This document shows positions 1 through 8,840 of a stretch of 64,000 bases of DNA, in pieces. Each line of letters opens with the position of its first letter. The first letter of the stretch is position 1. A model generated the notes under the pieces. That model ran no database searches. It saw nothing but the letters and a program-made list of their open reading frames with translations, and was not told where the DNA came from. The position numbers and the translations under genes were made by a program. Source of the stretch: Eubacterium callanderi (GTDB lineage Bacteria > Bacillota > Clostridia > Eubacteriales > Eubacteriaceae); NCBI RefSeq assembly GCF_900142645.1, contig NZ_FRBP01000010.1:124001-188000 (forward strand), in the 5' to 3' direction.

Positions 1-793
1 TTGGATACCTAAGCAGCTCTTCTGCACCAAGCCCGCCTGCCGTATCGCTCAAGGCATAATTTTTCTCATTGCTAAGCCATCTTTTCAAAGCATTAATATT
101 GTGTGATGGACCGATTGATGTGTTAACAAAAATTTTTCCAGCTCCAAAAATTTCAAACTCACGCTCATTCATTAAAATGACATTTTTATTGAGGCATGTA
201 CACAGAATATCTACCTTTTCAAGCAATCCTTCCTTGTTCATCCATATAAAACCTTCCTGCTCTTCAACATCTGGTTTTCTTGTCCTGCTATAGTAATGCA
301 CATTTGCACCAAAGAATTTCAAAGCTTTAGCGACCATTGTCCCACTGGTTCCCAATCCCATAATACCAACGTTTATATTTGTCAGTTCCATCGGAAAGCT
401 CTTCCACATAGTGCCGCCAAACCCATGCAGCAAACGTACAAGCTCGCTGATTACATATTCTGGCACGCCTTCATCGCCATAATCACGGACCCCTTTAACC
501 ACAATTCCTTTTTCCTCTGCCGCAGCGATATCCACATTGGCGTTCTCCGGCGCATACAGGCTACAGCACATCCCAATATACTTAATATTCGGGCAGGCAT
601 TCAGCACCTCACTGTCAATCTGGCTTGTATAGCTCAGAAGTACCGCGTCGGCATCGCCGATCCGTTTGATAATCGCCGGATTATCCTCTGGAATACTGTA
701 GTAAAACTGTACCTTTTCTGCATACTGTGAAAGCCTGTTTTCAGCTTCCGGTGTCAGATTTAACCGTTCAATTGCCACCATTTTTTTGAACAT
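1..793 (-). CDS. D-2-hydroxyacid dehydrogenase, NAD-binding (3' end outside window)
   Basis: The gene runs off the left edge, so about 264 N-terminal residues are visible. An NVGIMGLGTSG stretch near residue 140 is the GxGxxG dinucleotide-binding loop of the D-isomer-specific 2-hydroxyacid dehydrogenase family, which interconverts 2-oxoacids and D-2-hydroxyacids with NAD(P)H. Residues before it resemble the family's catalytic-domain half. The ATG at 793 is preferred over an internal ATG at 781 because AAGGGG sits about 7 bases upstream. It lies 35 bases downstream of the DUF362 gene on the same strand and is probably cotranscribed. In this catabolic cluster it could reduce the 2-oxoacid made by the aminotransferase, which is inference. 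The catalytic His/Glu region is outside the window, so substrate cannot be narrowed. Confidence 0.8.
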   Translation of the reverse strand, partial: MFKKMVAIERLNLTPEAENRLSQYAEKVQFYYSIPEDNPAIIKRIGDADAVLLSYTSQIDSEVLNACPNIKYIGMCCSLYAPENANVDIAAAEEKGIVVKGVRDYGDEGVPEYVISELVRLLHGFGGTMWKSFPMELTNINVGIMGLGTSGTMVAKALKFFGANVHYYSRTRKPDVEEQEGFIWMNKEGLLEKVDILCTCLNKNVILMNEREFEIFGAGKIFVNTSIGPSHNINALKRWLSNEKNYALSDTAGGLGAEELLRYP

Positions 794-827
794 ACTTTTC
801 CCCTTATATAAGTCTGTCGAATTAAAA

Positions 828-2033
828 CTAATTTATCTTTTCTTCATCCGCATCGCTGTATCTCCGGCCAACCTTTACTTCATCGCCGACAATACCTTGT
901 ACAACAAAAACATTTCCTGGAGGACACCCTTTTACAGAACGGCCTTTACCCTTGAGCGGATTGGTGCATTTACCGATTAGCACAGTATTTTCTGGTGTGG
1001 ATTCCGGCGGCAGTTCTTCTTCTTTTACCGGCCCCACCACCAAGATTTTTCCTTCCAGATACTGGGTTAATTCCTGGCTTTTCAAATCCATCAATGAGCT
1101 GATAACGGTATTTCGACAGCCTGTACAGGCTCCTTCAGCAAAAATCAGCTTATATGGCGGCAGACCTTCAATTTCCACTTCACTTGAGCGTTTAAACCGG
1201 TGTTTAACGTCTTCAATAGGTTTTCCTTTAATCTCAATTTTATCAAGGTCCATTTCCCCAAGCCCTCTGGCATTTGCCTCAACCGTGAGCATTGGCTCAT
1301 CCACCTTGTAGCCCATAATAACACTGGCCACCGCGTCACAAGCGACAACATCCTTTGAAGCAACAATGAGATCCATTACAACTGTTTCGCCAAAAATCGG
1401 CCCCAGACCCTGCTGACAAAATGTACCATCAATAACATTGAGGACAGGCTTTACCGTCTGGATAATATCGATGACACCGTTTATTACGCCAATGGAATGA
1501 AACTCCTTTTTCTGAACATCGCCGATCAGCCCCTTAAGATTTTTCAGTCCAAGGGTAACCTCTGTCTGGTCATGTGTTTTCATAACAGGCACTGTGATAA
1601 TGGCGTCAGCCTCTGCCACAACATCCCAGGAGCTCAGCTCACTGATCAGTTTTCCGTCCGGCACAGGAATTTTAACTTTCTTTGCCTGCTTTTTTAAGTC
1701 GATAACCGAATAGCCTTCTTCGCGCAGCTGGTCATACCCGCACGCTTTTATGACTTCCTCGGTATCAACGCCCGCTGCGCTGGACTCCGCAATGATCGGC
1801 ACGCCTCCCTCCTCCTTCACCATCTCGGCAATGGCCTTAACAACTTCCCAACGTGTAACACCACCGGACAAGCGGTCATCAGGGACGGCCACCAAATTGG
1901 GCTTAATTAGGACTTTGTACCCTGGCTTTACGATGTCACTGAGACCGCCGCAATCAGCAATGGCTTTCTGCACAGATGCCTGAATACTCGCATAATCGTT
2001 TCCTTCAGTTTTTTGAATCGATACTACTGACAT
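828..2033 (-). CDS. DUF362 domain protein
   Basis: A 401-residue protein with the DUF362 layout: KPNLV near residue 45, a central VPVMKTHDQTEVTLGLKNLKG segment and D/G-rich loops. DUF362 proteins occur in anaerobes, often fused to ferredoxin domains; their reaction is largely uncharacterised. Here no classic CxxCxxCxxxC ferredoxin motif is present, but the C-terminal third has four cysteines (ACTGC, GKC, KGC) that might hold a metal or disulfide. It is the first gene after the GntR gene and its upstream region carries the same palindrome as the oxidoreductase operon, which argues that it belongs to the same regulon. Function within the pathway is unknown. Confidence 0.75.
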   Translation of the reverse strand: MSVVSIQKTEGNDYASIQASVQKAIADCGGLSDIVKPGYKVLIKPNLVAVPDDRLSGGVTRWEVVKAIAEMVKEEGGVPIIAESSAAGVDTEEVIKACGYDQLREEGYSVIDLKKQAKKVKIPVPDGKLISELSSWDVVAEADAIITVPVMKTHDQTEVTLGLKNLKGLIGDVQKKEFHSIGVINGVIDIIQTVKPVLNVIDGTFCQQGLGPIFGETVVMDLIVASKDVVACDAVASVIMGYKVDEPMLTVEANARGLGEMDLDKIEIKGKPIEDVKHRFKRSSEVEIEGLPPYKLIFAEGACTGCRNTVISSLMDLKSQELTQYLEGKILVVGPVKEEELPPESTPENTVLIGKCTNPLKGKGRSVKGCPPGNVFVVQGIVGDEVKVGRRYSDADEEKIN

Positions 2034-2083
2034 TCTTTTTACTCCTTTCTGCTTTACTGGAACGCGCTTTTTGCGATTCCACT

Positions 2084-2106
2084 ATATGGAATTATTAATT
2101 CCATAT
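2084..2106. promoter_or_regulatory. Palindromic operator upstream of DUF362 gene
   Basis: A perfect inverted repeat with arms TATGGAATTA and TAATTCCATA around a single T, extended by one further A/T pair. It lies about 50-70 bases upstream of the DUF362 start codon. A near copy lies in front of the oxidoreductase operon (14431-14451). The core resembles the TGGAAATnATTTCCA site known for E. coli IclR, so the cluster's own IclR-family protein is the likely ligand. That assignment is inference. Confidence 0.7.
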
Positions 2107-2202
2107 TATAGTCAAATTATATCCGGTATCTGTGCAATTGTCAATATGAAATTTATTGTAAAAACCATATTTCAAAATAGGGAACTGTTTTTAAATCCGC
2201 AG

Positions 2203-2889
2203 TTACATGATTCTCTCATTATAAAAATCAACTGCTTCCAACGCCTCTTCAACCCCAGAGGCAAGGTGTTCATTTTTCAATTGGTATAGCGCATCATCAT
2301 AATGATTCTCCCTGATACCTATGATGATTTTCCTCATACTTTCAATGACCTGTTTTGCATAATCATTATCCCTTTTGCGGTATTTAAAAATCAAAACCAT
2401 AATTCTCACAAGCTCATCCTGAAGGTTGAGGTAAATCTGATCAATCCTTTTATTGTCTAAAACACTGACCATTGTCCGGTGTACCTCGCTGTCCGCATAT
2501 TCAAAGGCATAGTAATCATGGTAACTGGCCTTCATACGGACAAATTTTTCTTCAAGCTTAAATGAAAAATCCCAATTCAACTTTTTTTCAAAAATGGTGT
2601 CCAGAGCCTTGACCTCCAGAATTTCCCGGATTTCGTAAATCTCCCTTACATCCTTTACTGAAATTCCCTTCACATAAACTTTTTTGCGGAAGCCTGTCTC
2701 AATCCATCCCTCATTGGTTAATTTTTGGATCGCGATATGAACCGGCATACGGCTTACTGAAAATTCCTCAGCCAGATTTGCTTCAGTAATGGCAATCCCT
2801 GGTGGATAATCAAGTGTCAGTATCCTTTCCTTAATTTTTGAGTATACTTGCTCTGTTAGTGATTTTTCCTCACTATATTTTTCTTTCAT
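2203..2889 (-). CDS. GntR-family transcriptional regulator (FCD-type)
   Basis: A 228-residue protein. The N-terminal winged helix (about residues 10-75) contains ITEANLAEEFSVSRMPVHIAIQKL, the GntR helix-turn-helix in the FadR-like arrangement. The all-helical remainder fits an FCD effector domain, which usually binds organic acids. A 16-base perfect palindrome upstream (2919-2934) is a plausible autoregulatory site. It sits between the IclR gene and the DUF362/dehydrogenase genes, so it probably controls part of this cluster in response to a substrate or intermediate. The metal- or ligand-binding residues of the FCD domain cannot be assigned with confidence by eye. Confidence 0.85.
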   Translation of the reverse strand: MKEKYSEEKSLTEQVYSKIKERILTLDYPPGIAITEANLAEEFSVSRMPVHIAIQKLTNEGWIETGFRKKVYVKGISVKDVREIYEIREILEVKALDTIFEKKLNWDFSFKLEEKFVRMKASYHDYYAFEYADSEVHRTMVSVLDNKRIDQIYLNLQDELVRIMVLIFKYRKRDNDYAKQVIESMRKIIIGIRENHYDDALYQLKNEHLASGVEEALEAVDFYNERIM

Positions 2890-2918
2890 AGTTCCTCCAC
2901 ATTTAAATACAATATATA

Positions 2919-2934
2919 TTTTAGTATACTAAAA
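2919..2934. promoter_or_regulatory. Perfect 16-bp palindrome at GntR promoter
   Basis: TTTTAGTATACTAAAA lies 30-45 bases upstream of the GntR start codon. The centre GTATAC flanked by A/T matches the general form of FadR/VanR-subfamily operators. It probably binds the adjacent regulator; binding is inference. Confidence 0.6.
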
Positions 2935-3059
2935 CATGTGTTGTATTCATGGTATTACTTTCCTGTTTTCTTGTCAAGCTATTTTCGTAATTTATTACTT
3001 TTATCCAAATTAAAAAAGTCCTTATGATATATAATGTTATCACAAGGGCTTTTTAAGCA

Positions 3060-3899
3060 TTAACGGATTGTTGAGGATAGCTTATCTACATCAATATATG
3101 TAAATCTTTTTTTCAAATCCAGTGAAATCTGAGATGCTGTGGACTGCATCATACCTATAATATTCTCTTTATTGCTTTCATTCAGTCTTATCTTAGGGAT
3201 ACTCGTGCTGATTGCCGCGACAACACGGTCATTCGCGTCCCATACCGGGGCAGCGATGCAAAAAAGTCCAGGCTGAAACTCTTCATCCTCTGTCGCATAG
3301 CCATTCCGCTCAACTTCTTCCAGCATTTCATGAAATTCGTTGATATCTTTATTAAAATTCGGCTGCAGCCTGATCATTCTCTCAACCTTATCCCACGGCT
3401 GGTATGCCAGCAGACATCTGCCAAGAGCGGTATTCAGCGCAGGATAGGCTGTTCCTACTGTAAAATTGGGGCGCAGAATATGCGGGGAGTCCACCTTTGT
3501 CAGATAAATGACGCTCTTTCCCTGCAAAATAGCCAAATTGACGGTTTCCTGTGTCTTTTCGACCTGTTCTTCCATATGCGCTTTGGCCACCTCTACCCAG
3601 TCACGGCTGTTGGAATAACGGCTGCTGATATTAAAAAACGCAATGCCCAGCTGATATTTTAAAGTATGCGGATTTTGCACCAGATACTGCTTCATAACAA
3701 GGGTATTTACGATTCGCTGCACGGTGCTGGCAGGGATTCCCGTACTCTCGCTGAGCTCCTTGATTCCAAGCTCATCCGCTTTGGAATATTGTTCCAGAAT
3801 GCTCAGTGTCTTCAGGATCGATTTTGAAAATGAGGTTTCCTTTTCTGCGGTTTTCCCTTTTGCCGCTGTGTTATTTTCATTTTTAGCCGTATTTCTCAC
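3060..3899 (-). CDS. IclR-family transcriptional regulator
   Basis: A 279-residue protein with a low-complexity charged N-terminus (about 25 residues), then a winged helix at about residues 28-85 (LGIKELSESTGIPASTVQRIVNTL) and the IclR effector domain (HILRPNFTVGTAYPALNTALGRCLLAY, GYATEDEEFQPGLFCIAAPVWD). IclR proteins repress or activate catabolic operons through organic-acid ligands. It lies 90 bases downstream of the mutase gene on the same strand, so it may be read through from that operon or have its own promoter. The palindromes at 2084 and 14431 are good candidates for its sites. Ligand unknown. Confidence 0.88.
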   Translation of the reverse strand: MRNTAKNENNTAAKGKTAEKETSFSKSILKTLSILEQYSKADELGIKELSESTGIPASTVQRIVNTLVMKQYLVQNPHTLKYQLGIAFFNISSRYSNSRDWVEVAKAHMEEQVEKTQETVNLAILQGKSVIYLTKVDSPHILRPNFTVGTAYPALNTALGRCLLAYQPWDKVERMIRLQPNFNKDINEFHEMLEEVERNGYATEDEEFQPGLFCIAAPVWDANDRVVAAISTSIPKIRLNESNKENIIGMMQSTASQISLDLKKRFTYIDVDKLSSTIR

Positions 3900-3989
3900 C
3901 TCGATTCTTTAATTTAGAATTCCCGATTCTATATTACTAACTATATAACAATTATTCTATTTTTTCAATTCTTTTTTTATGTCTGCAAT

Positions 3990-5735
3990 TTACAGAAAAG
4001 CCCGAATCGTATCGACCAGTCCCTCAGCGTTATTATCGCAGGACACACCAAGAGCGCGCAGATCATCGCTGACGTCCACGGCCAGATCACTGCCATCCTT
4101 GTTTTCATTGAGAAGCCCGCCCATGATCAGGTGCGCGTCCATGCCGCTCTTTTCAAGGCCTTCCAGCATTTCCCGGGCAAAGCTGAGCGCAATGCCATTA
4201 AAACTGCTCATCACAATAAAACGGCTTTCACTTTCAATCATCGTATCCAGGATATCCTGCACCGGAACGCTTTTACCCAGGTCAAACACGTTCGCTCCGG
4301 CCTGAAGCAGAATACTTTTCACGATTTCTTTTCCAAACTCATGGCCATCGGTTGAACCGATAATCACGTTAACGTCCTGGAGGGCCCCTTCAAGATTCTG
4401 GATCTGGTCGCTGATCTCACGCTGGCGTTCATTGATGGTCATGACGATGTTGGTTGGGCGCACCGGTACGCGCCCGCGCATTGCCAGCTTATCTGCTTTT
4501 CCAACGCCAAAAACTTCTTCGAGCTGTTCTGATCCAATGGATTTTAACGCGCCCAGTATCTCTCCTGCGTGGGTAATATCCACATCTAAATCATCAAGTC
4601 CATTCATGATCCGCTCAAAAAAGATTCTGCCGCACGCCACCAGCAGGTTTTTTTCGGCGTTTATCTCTGTCCAGTTGATGTACGGCAAATAATAGCGTCC
4701 TTTTTCAATCATCATATCCACCGTCATATGTGCCTGTACAATCTCTTCAATCGACGGAACACGGGCCGCCTCTGTCACAGGAATCGGCGTTACCGCGTGG
4801 CCGGTCGGACACTTCGACTGCCCCATGCTGTCTGCCATGACAAAGGAGGACAAAGCGCCGAAGTTGCGGTCATAGTCAAAGCCGAAGTCAATGGTGTTCC
4901 CATAGATCATGGACCCTGGTGTTTTGTAGGTGTTGATTTCCCACATCGCCTGATTAAAGGTCATACGCAAAACAGGGTCGCTGAAAAGATTACCGAAGCA
5001 ATGGCACATTCGGCCGCCCAGCAATTCCTCTACGATATATCTTTCCATGATACACCAGCCCACAAGGTTGGCCAGGTCATGGAACTGAGAACCGAATCCA
5101 TCGTCTACATTTGAATGGATAATGGTCCCCTGGTTTTTAAATTTTCCCATTAGAACAATGGCCTTGAGCATGTCAATAACACGCTGCTCCTCAATATCTA
5201 CCCCGGGATACTCATAGGTATAGTAGTGCGAAACGTTTCCAATTGTTGTTACACCGGCTGCCAGTGCGTAGCGTGTGTTTTCAAAGGAATTGCACGAGGC
5301 GATCATATGGTCGCCCAGATGCGGCTGAACAGGGACAATCTGCCCAAGCTTCTGCCACTCATCAGGGTTTTTAAACGTCAGCCCTGTTCCTACAGGCAGC
5401 TTATCACGGTATTCTGCCGGCACACCCATAACCCAGTCCAGGCAAAATCCAAAACGATCGACATAGCTGCCCCGCTTCTGAAGGGTATTATAAACCTCTT
5501 CCACACCCTTTGCGGTGGCGTCCCATGAGTTCCAGCCAATATGACTGTGCTTCATGATATGGCCCTCTTCTGCCATTTTACGCTTATATTCGGCTTCAGA
5601 CGTCACTCCCTTTTCTTTCATGAACAAAGTTTTTCCAATAACGGTATCCGCGGCCACTTTATCCACTTCGTCCAAAATACTCTTCATATCCGGCAAATTC
5701 TTATACTCAAATCGTTTTTTCATTTTAATTTCCAT
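3990..5735 (-). CDS. Adenosylcobalamin-dependent carbon-skeleton mutase, fused catalytic and B12-binding domains
   Basis: A 581-residue protein. The C-terminal ~140 residues form a B12-binding domain: DGHEFG at residues 463-468 is the DxHxxG signature whose His supplies the lower cobalt ligand, followed by MSSFNG and a GG turn (IMGGLL). The first ~440 residues fit a TIM-barrel catalytic domain of the glutamate mutase E / 2-methyleneglutarate mutase kind, not methylmalonyl-CoA mutase. In glutamate mutase the two domains are separate proteins; here they are fused. The next upstream gene, 22 bases away, encodes a MutL-type reactivator, as expected for a glutamate-mutase-like enzyme. AAGGAG precedes the ATG at 5735. 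No cobalamin riboswitch was seen upstream. The substrate is not deducible from sequence. Confidence 0.8.
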   Translation of the reverse strand: MEIKMKKRFEYKNLPDMKSILDEVDKVAADTVIGKTLFMKEKGVTSEAEYKRKMAEEGHIMKHSHIGWNSWDATAKGVEEVYNTLQKRGSYVDRFGFCLDWVMGVPAEYRDKLPVGTGLTFKNPDEWQKLGQIVPVQPHLGDHMIASCNSFENTRYALAAGVTTIGNVSHYYTYEYPGVDIEEQRVIDMLKAIVLMGKFKNQGTIIHSNVDDGFGSQFHDLANLVGWCIMERYIVEELLGGRMCHCFGNLFSDPVLRMTFNQAMWEINTYKTPGSMIYGNTIDFGFDYDRNFGALSSFVMADSMGQSKCPTGHAVTPIPVTEAARVPSIEEIVQAHMTVDMMIEKGRYYLPYINWTEINAEKNLLVACGRIFFERIMNGLDDLDVDITHAGEILGALKSIGSEQLEEVFGVGKADKLAMRGRVPVRPTNIVMTINERQREISDQIQNLEGALQDVNVIIGSTDGHEFGKEIVKSILLQAGANVFDLGKSVPVQDILDTMIESESRFIVMSSFNGIALSFAREMLEGLEKSGMDAHLIMGGLLNENKDGSDLAVDVSDDLRALGVSCDNNAEGLVDTIRAFL

Positions 5736-5757
5736 GGTTAGTGTCTCCTTGATCCTC

Positions 5758-7143
5758 TTATTTTTTTATGATACTGTTCATCCCAACAGCAAACGCCAAA
5801 TCTTTATCAACATAGCTCAGCAGACCCACTGCATATAGAATATAATCCCGATCCACCACAAAATCACCTGCCGAAGGAAGCAGAGCGTCCTTCTCTCCTT
5901 TTTTCCTCCTGAGGACATGCTTCAGAATCGCTTCAGGATTTTCACTGTTAATAATCGGGCCGCCTGTGCCGATAATGGTCCGCACATGCGTTAAATTCTT
6001 TCCATGCTGTATCCTGCGGCAGTAATTGCTGCTTTTATGCTCAATAACTCCCGCGTGCCGTCTGGCCGCCAGATACGCGGCGCTCTCGGCAATGATCTGG
6101 TCAATACGTTTTTCAAGGGAAGTGCCCGGCAGAAATTTAGTATTGTGCACCCTATACGATATGGACTTTTCAAGCACCTCCTCCGGCACCCCTATTTCAT
6201 TTGCGAAAAATTCCATCCCAAGCTCACGCACCAGCACATCGGACGACTCGCGCATTCCCAGATCACCCTCAACCGTTCTTCTGGCATAGGGCTCGTCTGC
6301 GCCTACTAGCCTTGCGCCCTCATAGGAGGTGTGCTCGGCGTAGGAATGTATGTCTGTTGTCGCGCCTCCGATATCCACAAGCATTAACTCGCCAAGACCG
6401 TCATGCCCACTGGTACCCTGAGACAGCAGAAGGCCTGCGTCCAAAACCGCTGCCGGTGTCGGAACAATGGGGCCGTCAACCAGCTTGATAATATCGCCGA
6501 GTCCCTTCATATCTACAATACGGTTCATAAACAAATGGCGGATAATCTCTTCGGCCACATCAATATCCAAAACCCCGACCTGAGGAATAATATTGGGTGC
6601 CTGAAAACATTCCTTTTTATTTTGCAGGAGCTTCGCGCGAATCTCCTGTGCAACCTGGCTGTTGCCGCCATAGATAACCGGACAGCTGATCTGGCTCTGG
6701 GCAATCATTTCCGCATTATGTCTGATAATTGTCTGGTTGCCATTTTCATAGCCTCCGCACAGCAGAATCATCTCGGCTGGCAGTCCTTCTATTTTTTCAA
6801 TTTCTTCCTTTGTCAGAGCGCCGCTTGTGACGTGAATAATTTTAGCGCCTGCGCCAAAGGCCGCATTTCTCCCCGCAGAAATGCTCAGGTTATAGGTCAA
6901 TCCAACCACCACAATCCGGAGTCCGCCGGCCGCGCTGCTGGAAGCGTACTTCTCAGCCCTGTCCGCCGCGCTCCCGCCAATGGCTCTGCGGATATCCGAA
7001 AGGCACGCTTTCATGGCAATCCGCGCGTCCTCTTTCACCGTCGACGGATGGCGGGTGGTAAAAACTACTGCCTTTTCTTCTTTGCAGATTACTGCCGCCT
7101 TTGTAAAGGTACTTCCAAAATCAAATAAAATACGATACTCCAT
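5758..7143 (-). CDS. MutL/GlmL-type mutase-reactivating ATPase
   Basis: A 461-residue protein of the ASKHA-type MutL family, beginning RILFDFGSTFTKA (phosphate-binding loop) and containing MLVDIGGATTDIHSY near residue 255 and an IIGTGGPIIN loop near residue 390. These proteins are proposed to reactivate B12-dependent glutamate mutase-like enzymes by exchanging damaged cobalamin. A GGGGGAG ribosome site lies four bases before the ATG. It immediately precedes the mutase gene, so the two form an operon and support a glutamate-mutase-like class for the partner. Confidence in the family is high; the specific partner is inferred from adjacency. Confidence 0.85.
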   Translation of the reverse strand: MEYRILFDFGSTFTKAAVICKEEKAVVFTTRHPSTVKEDARIAMKACLSDIRRAIGGSAADRAEKYASSSAAGGLRIVVVGLTYNLSISAGRNAAFGAGAKIIHVTSGALTKEEIEKIEGLPAEMILLCGGYENGNQTIIRHNAEMIAQSQISCPVIYGGNSQVAQEIRAKLLQNKKECFQAPNIIPQVGVLDIDVAEEIIRHLFMNRIVDMKGLGDIIKLVDGPIVPTPAAVLDAGLLLSQGTSGHDGLGELMLVDIGGATTDIHSYAEHTSYEGARLVGADEPYARRTVEGDLGMRESSDVLVRELGMEFFANEIGVPEEVLEKSISYRVHNTKFLPGTSLEKRIDQIIAESAAYLAARRHAGVIEHKSSNYCRRIQHGKNLTHVRTIIGTGGPIINSENPEAILKHVLRRKKGEKDALLPSAGDFVVDRDYILYAVGLLSYVDKDLAFAVGMNSIIKK

Positions 7144-7208
7144 GCTGCTCCCCCCTATGTCTGATAATCTAATTTTACAGTTATAACCCTCAAAGTCAAA
7201 TCTAAAAA

Positions 7209-7286
7209 AATAACTCTTTTATCATTCTTTGCCCATAAGCACGTAGGAAATAAGGAAGCAGGCATTTTTCTGATAAAAGAGTTATT
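7209..7286 (-). repeat. Long inverted repeat between glutamate dehydrogenase and mutL-like genes
   Basis: Fifteen-base perfect arms (AATAACTCTTTTATC and its complement) enclose a 48-base loop with further internal pairing (TGCC against GGGCA). On the minus strand the second arm runs straight into a T-rich tract (TTATTTTTTTAG), so the transcript would look like an intrinsic terminator or an attenuator with an elaborate loop. It would separate the glutamate dehydrogenase transcript from the mutL-mutase genes. Confidence 0.55.
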
Positions 7287-7434
7287 AGCAATATATTAAA
7301 ACTTTGCAACATTCTGCACGATCTTACCGGCGCATCATGTCTCTGATTTCGAAGTGTATTCGATATGGTTATTTCAAGCAGGAGGTGTCTTCTCCGATAA
7401 GATTGTTACAAAGTTACTGCCCAATAATCTTATA

Positions 7435-8706
7435 TCATGGGAAGATACCGCGGATTCTTGTCGCCATGCTCAGGCGCTTAAGCCCAAGAATGTAGGCTGC
7501 CACACGAAATGTCACACCATCGGTATCGTGGATATTCTGAACTTCACCAAAGCTGTCAACCATAATTTTACGCAGCGTGCTGTTGACATTGTCTTCATCC
7601 CAGGTCAGATTCTGGGTGTTCTGAACCCACTCAAAATAAGATACAACAACGCCGCCGGCATTTGCGAGAATGTCTGGGATAACAGCTATATTTCTCTTTG
7701 TAAGAATTTCATCGGCTTCCACGCTTGTCGGGCCATTAGCGCCCTCAACGATTAATTTTGCCTGAATCCGGTCTGCGTTATCTGCGGTAATCTGGTTTTC
7801 AAGCGCGCAGGGAATCAGCACATCACAATCGCAGCACAACAGGCCGTCGTTATCAATTTTCTCGACGCCCTCAGCGCTGTACCCTTCCAGAGAGTGGCTG
7901 CTGCTGTTTGCAATATAGGCTTCCAGGTCACGGATATCCAGTCCGTCTGCCTTATAGTATCCGCCGGAGACATCGCTGACACCAACGATCTTATAGCCAG
8001 CTTCGGACAGAAGGCGCGCAGTGGTGCCGCCAACATTCCCCATACCCTGTACGGCAATGCGGAGAGACGGCGAATCAATGCCCAGGTATTTAAAGGCTTC
8101 CATGGCCACAATGCTGACGCCGCGGCCGGTTGCTTCATTTCTTCCAAGAGACCCGCCGATGTCAATGGGCTTTCCTGTGACCACGCCGGGAACAGAATAG
8201 CCTTTGAACATACTGTAGGTATCCATGATCCAGCCCATTACCTCCGCGTTTGTGTTCACATCCGGCGCGGGAATATCGCGTTCAGGCCCGATAAGCGGTA
8301 AGATTGCCGCGGTATAGCGTCTTGTCAGGCGTTCCATTTCTCCTCTGGATAATTCCGAAGGGTCGACTTCAACGCCGCCCTTGGCGCCGCCATATGGAAT
8401 GTTGACAACCGCGCATTTAAAGGTCATCCACGCCGCCAGAGCTTTTACCTCATCGATATTGACATTGGGATGAAAGCGGATACCGCCCTTGCTTGGGCCG
8501 CGGCCGCTGGAATGCTGCACACGGTAGCCCTTGAACACGCGGATGGAGCCATCGTCCATATGTACGGGAACCGCTACCTGCAGTTCTCTTTCAGGATAAG
8601 TGATGGTAATGTATTCATTTTTATCTAGACCCAGCTTACCTGCGGCTGTGTCTACAACTTCCAAAAAGTTATCATAAGGATTGTATTCTGATTTTTGACT
8701 GTTCAA
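7435..8706 (-). CDS. gdhA: Glutamate dehydrogenase (Glu/Leu/Phe/Val dehydrogenase family)
   Basis: A 423-residue protein of normal length for a hexameric glutamate dehydrogenase. GPSKGGIRFHPNVN and AVVNIPYGGAKGGVEVDP are the substrate-binding and catalytic-lysine segments; IAVQGMGNVGGTTARLL near residue 220 is the Rossmann nucleotide loop. It interconverts glutamate and 2-oxoglutarate plus ammonia. Next to an aminotransferase and an oxoacid oxidoreductase, it most likely regenerates 2-oxoglutarate and releases ammonia and NAD(P)H during amino-acid fermentation. It is separated from the aminotransferase by 134 bases of AT-rich DNA and may have its own promoter. Leucine or phenylalanine dehydrogenase activity cannot be excluded, but the length and motifs fit glutamate best. 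Confidence 0.85.
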   Translation of the reverse strand: MNSQKSEYNPYDNFLEVVDTAAGKLGLDKNEYITITYPERELQVAVPVHMDDGSIRVFKGYRVQHSSGRGPSKGGIRFHPNVNIDEVKALAAWMTFKCAVVNIPYGGAKGGVEVDPSELSRGEMERLTRRYTAAILPLIGPERDIPAPDVNTNAEVMGWIMDTYSMFKGYSVPGVVTGKPIDIGGSLGRNEATGRGVSIVAMEAFKYLGIDSPSLRIAVQGMGNVGGTTARLLSEAGYKIVGVSDVSGGYYKADGLDIRDLEAYIANSSSHSLEGYSAEGVEKIDNDGLLCCDCDVLIPCALENQITADNADRIQAKLIVEGANGPTSVEADEILTKRNIAVIPDILANAGGVVVSYFEWVQNTQNLTWDEDNVNSTLRKIMVDSFGEVQNIHDTDGVTFRVAAYILGLKRLSMATRIRGIFP

Positions 8707-8840
8707 TTTCTTACTCCATATTAATCATAAATTTAAAAGGTTTGGTATTTTGGTAGAGAGATTAATGGTATTTTTACATTTTTATTTTTTGCTTATTTAT
8801 TTCAAGAGGGGGATAGAGGATTGTTTATCTTTAAAATAAA

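Noticed and set aside
3990-5735. Assignment as 2-methyleneglutarate mutase or glutamate mutase
   Set aside because: None of the other enzymes of the nicotinate or methylaspartate pathways are present, so only the class is given.
6403-7128. Plus-strand 241-codon frame opposite the MutL-like gene
   Set aside because: No family, no ribosome site, and the minus-strand gene is clearly real.
7209-7286. Cobalamin riboswitch for the mutase genes
   Set aside because: No B12-box sequence was found; the hairpin is simple.
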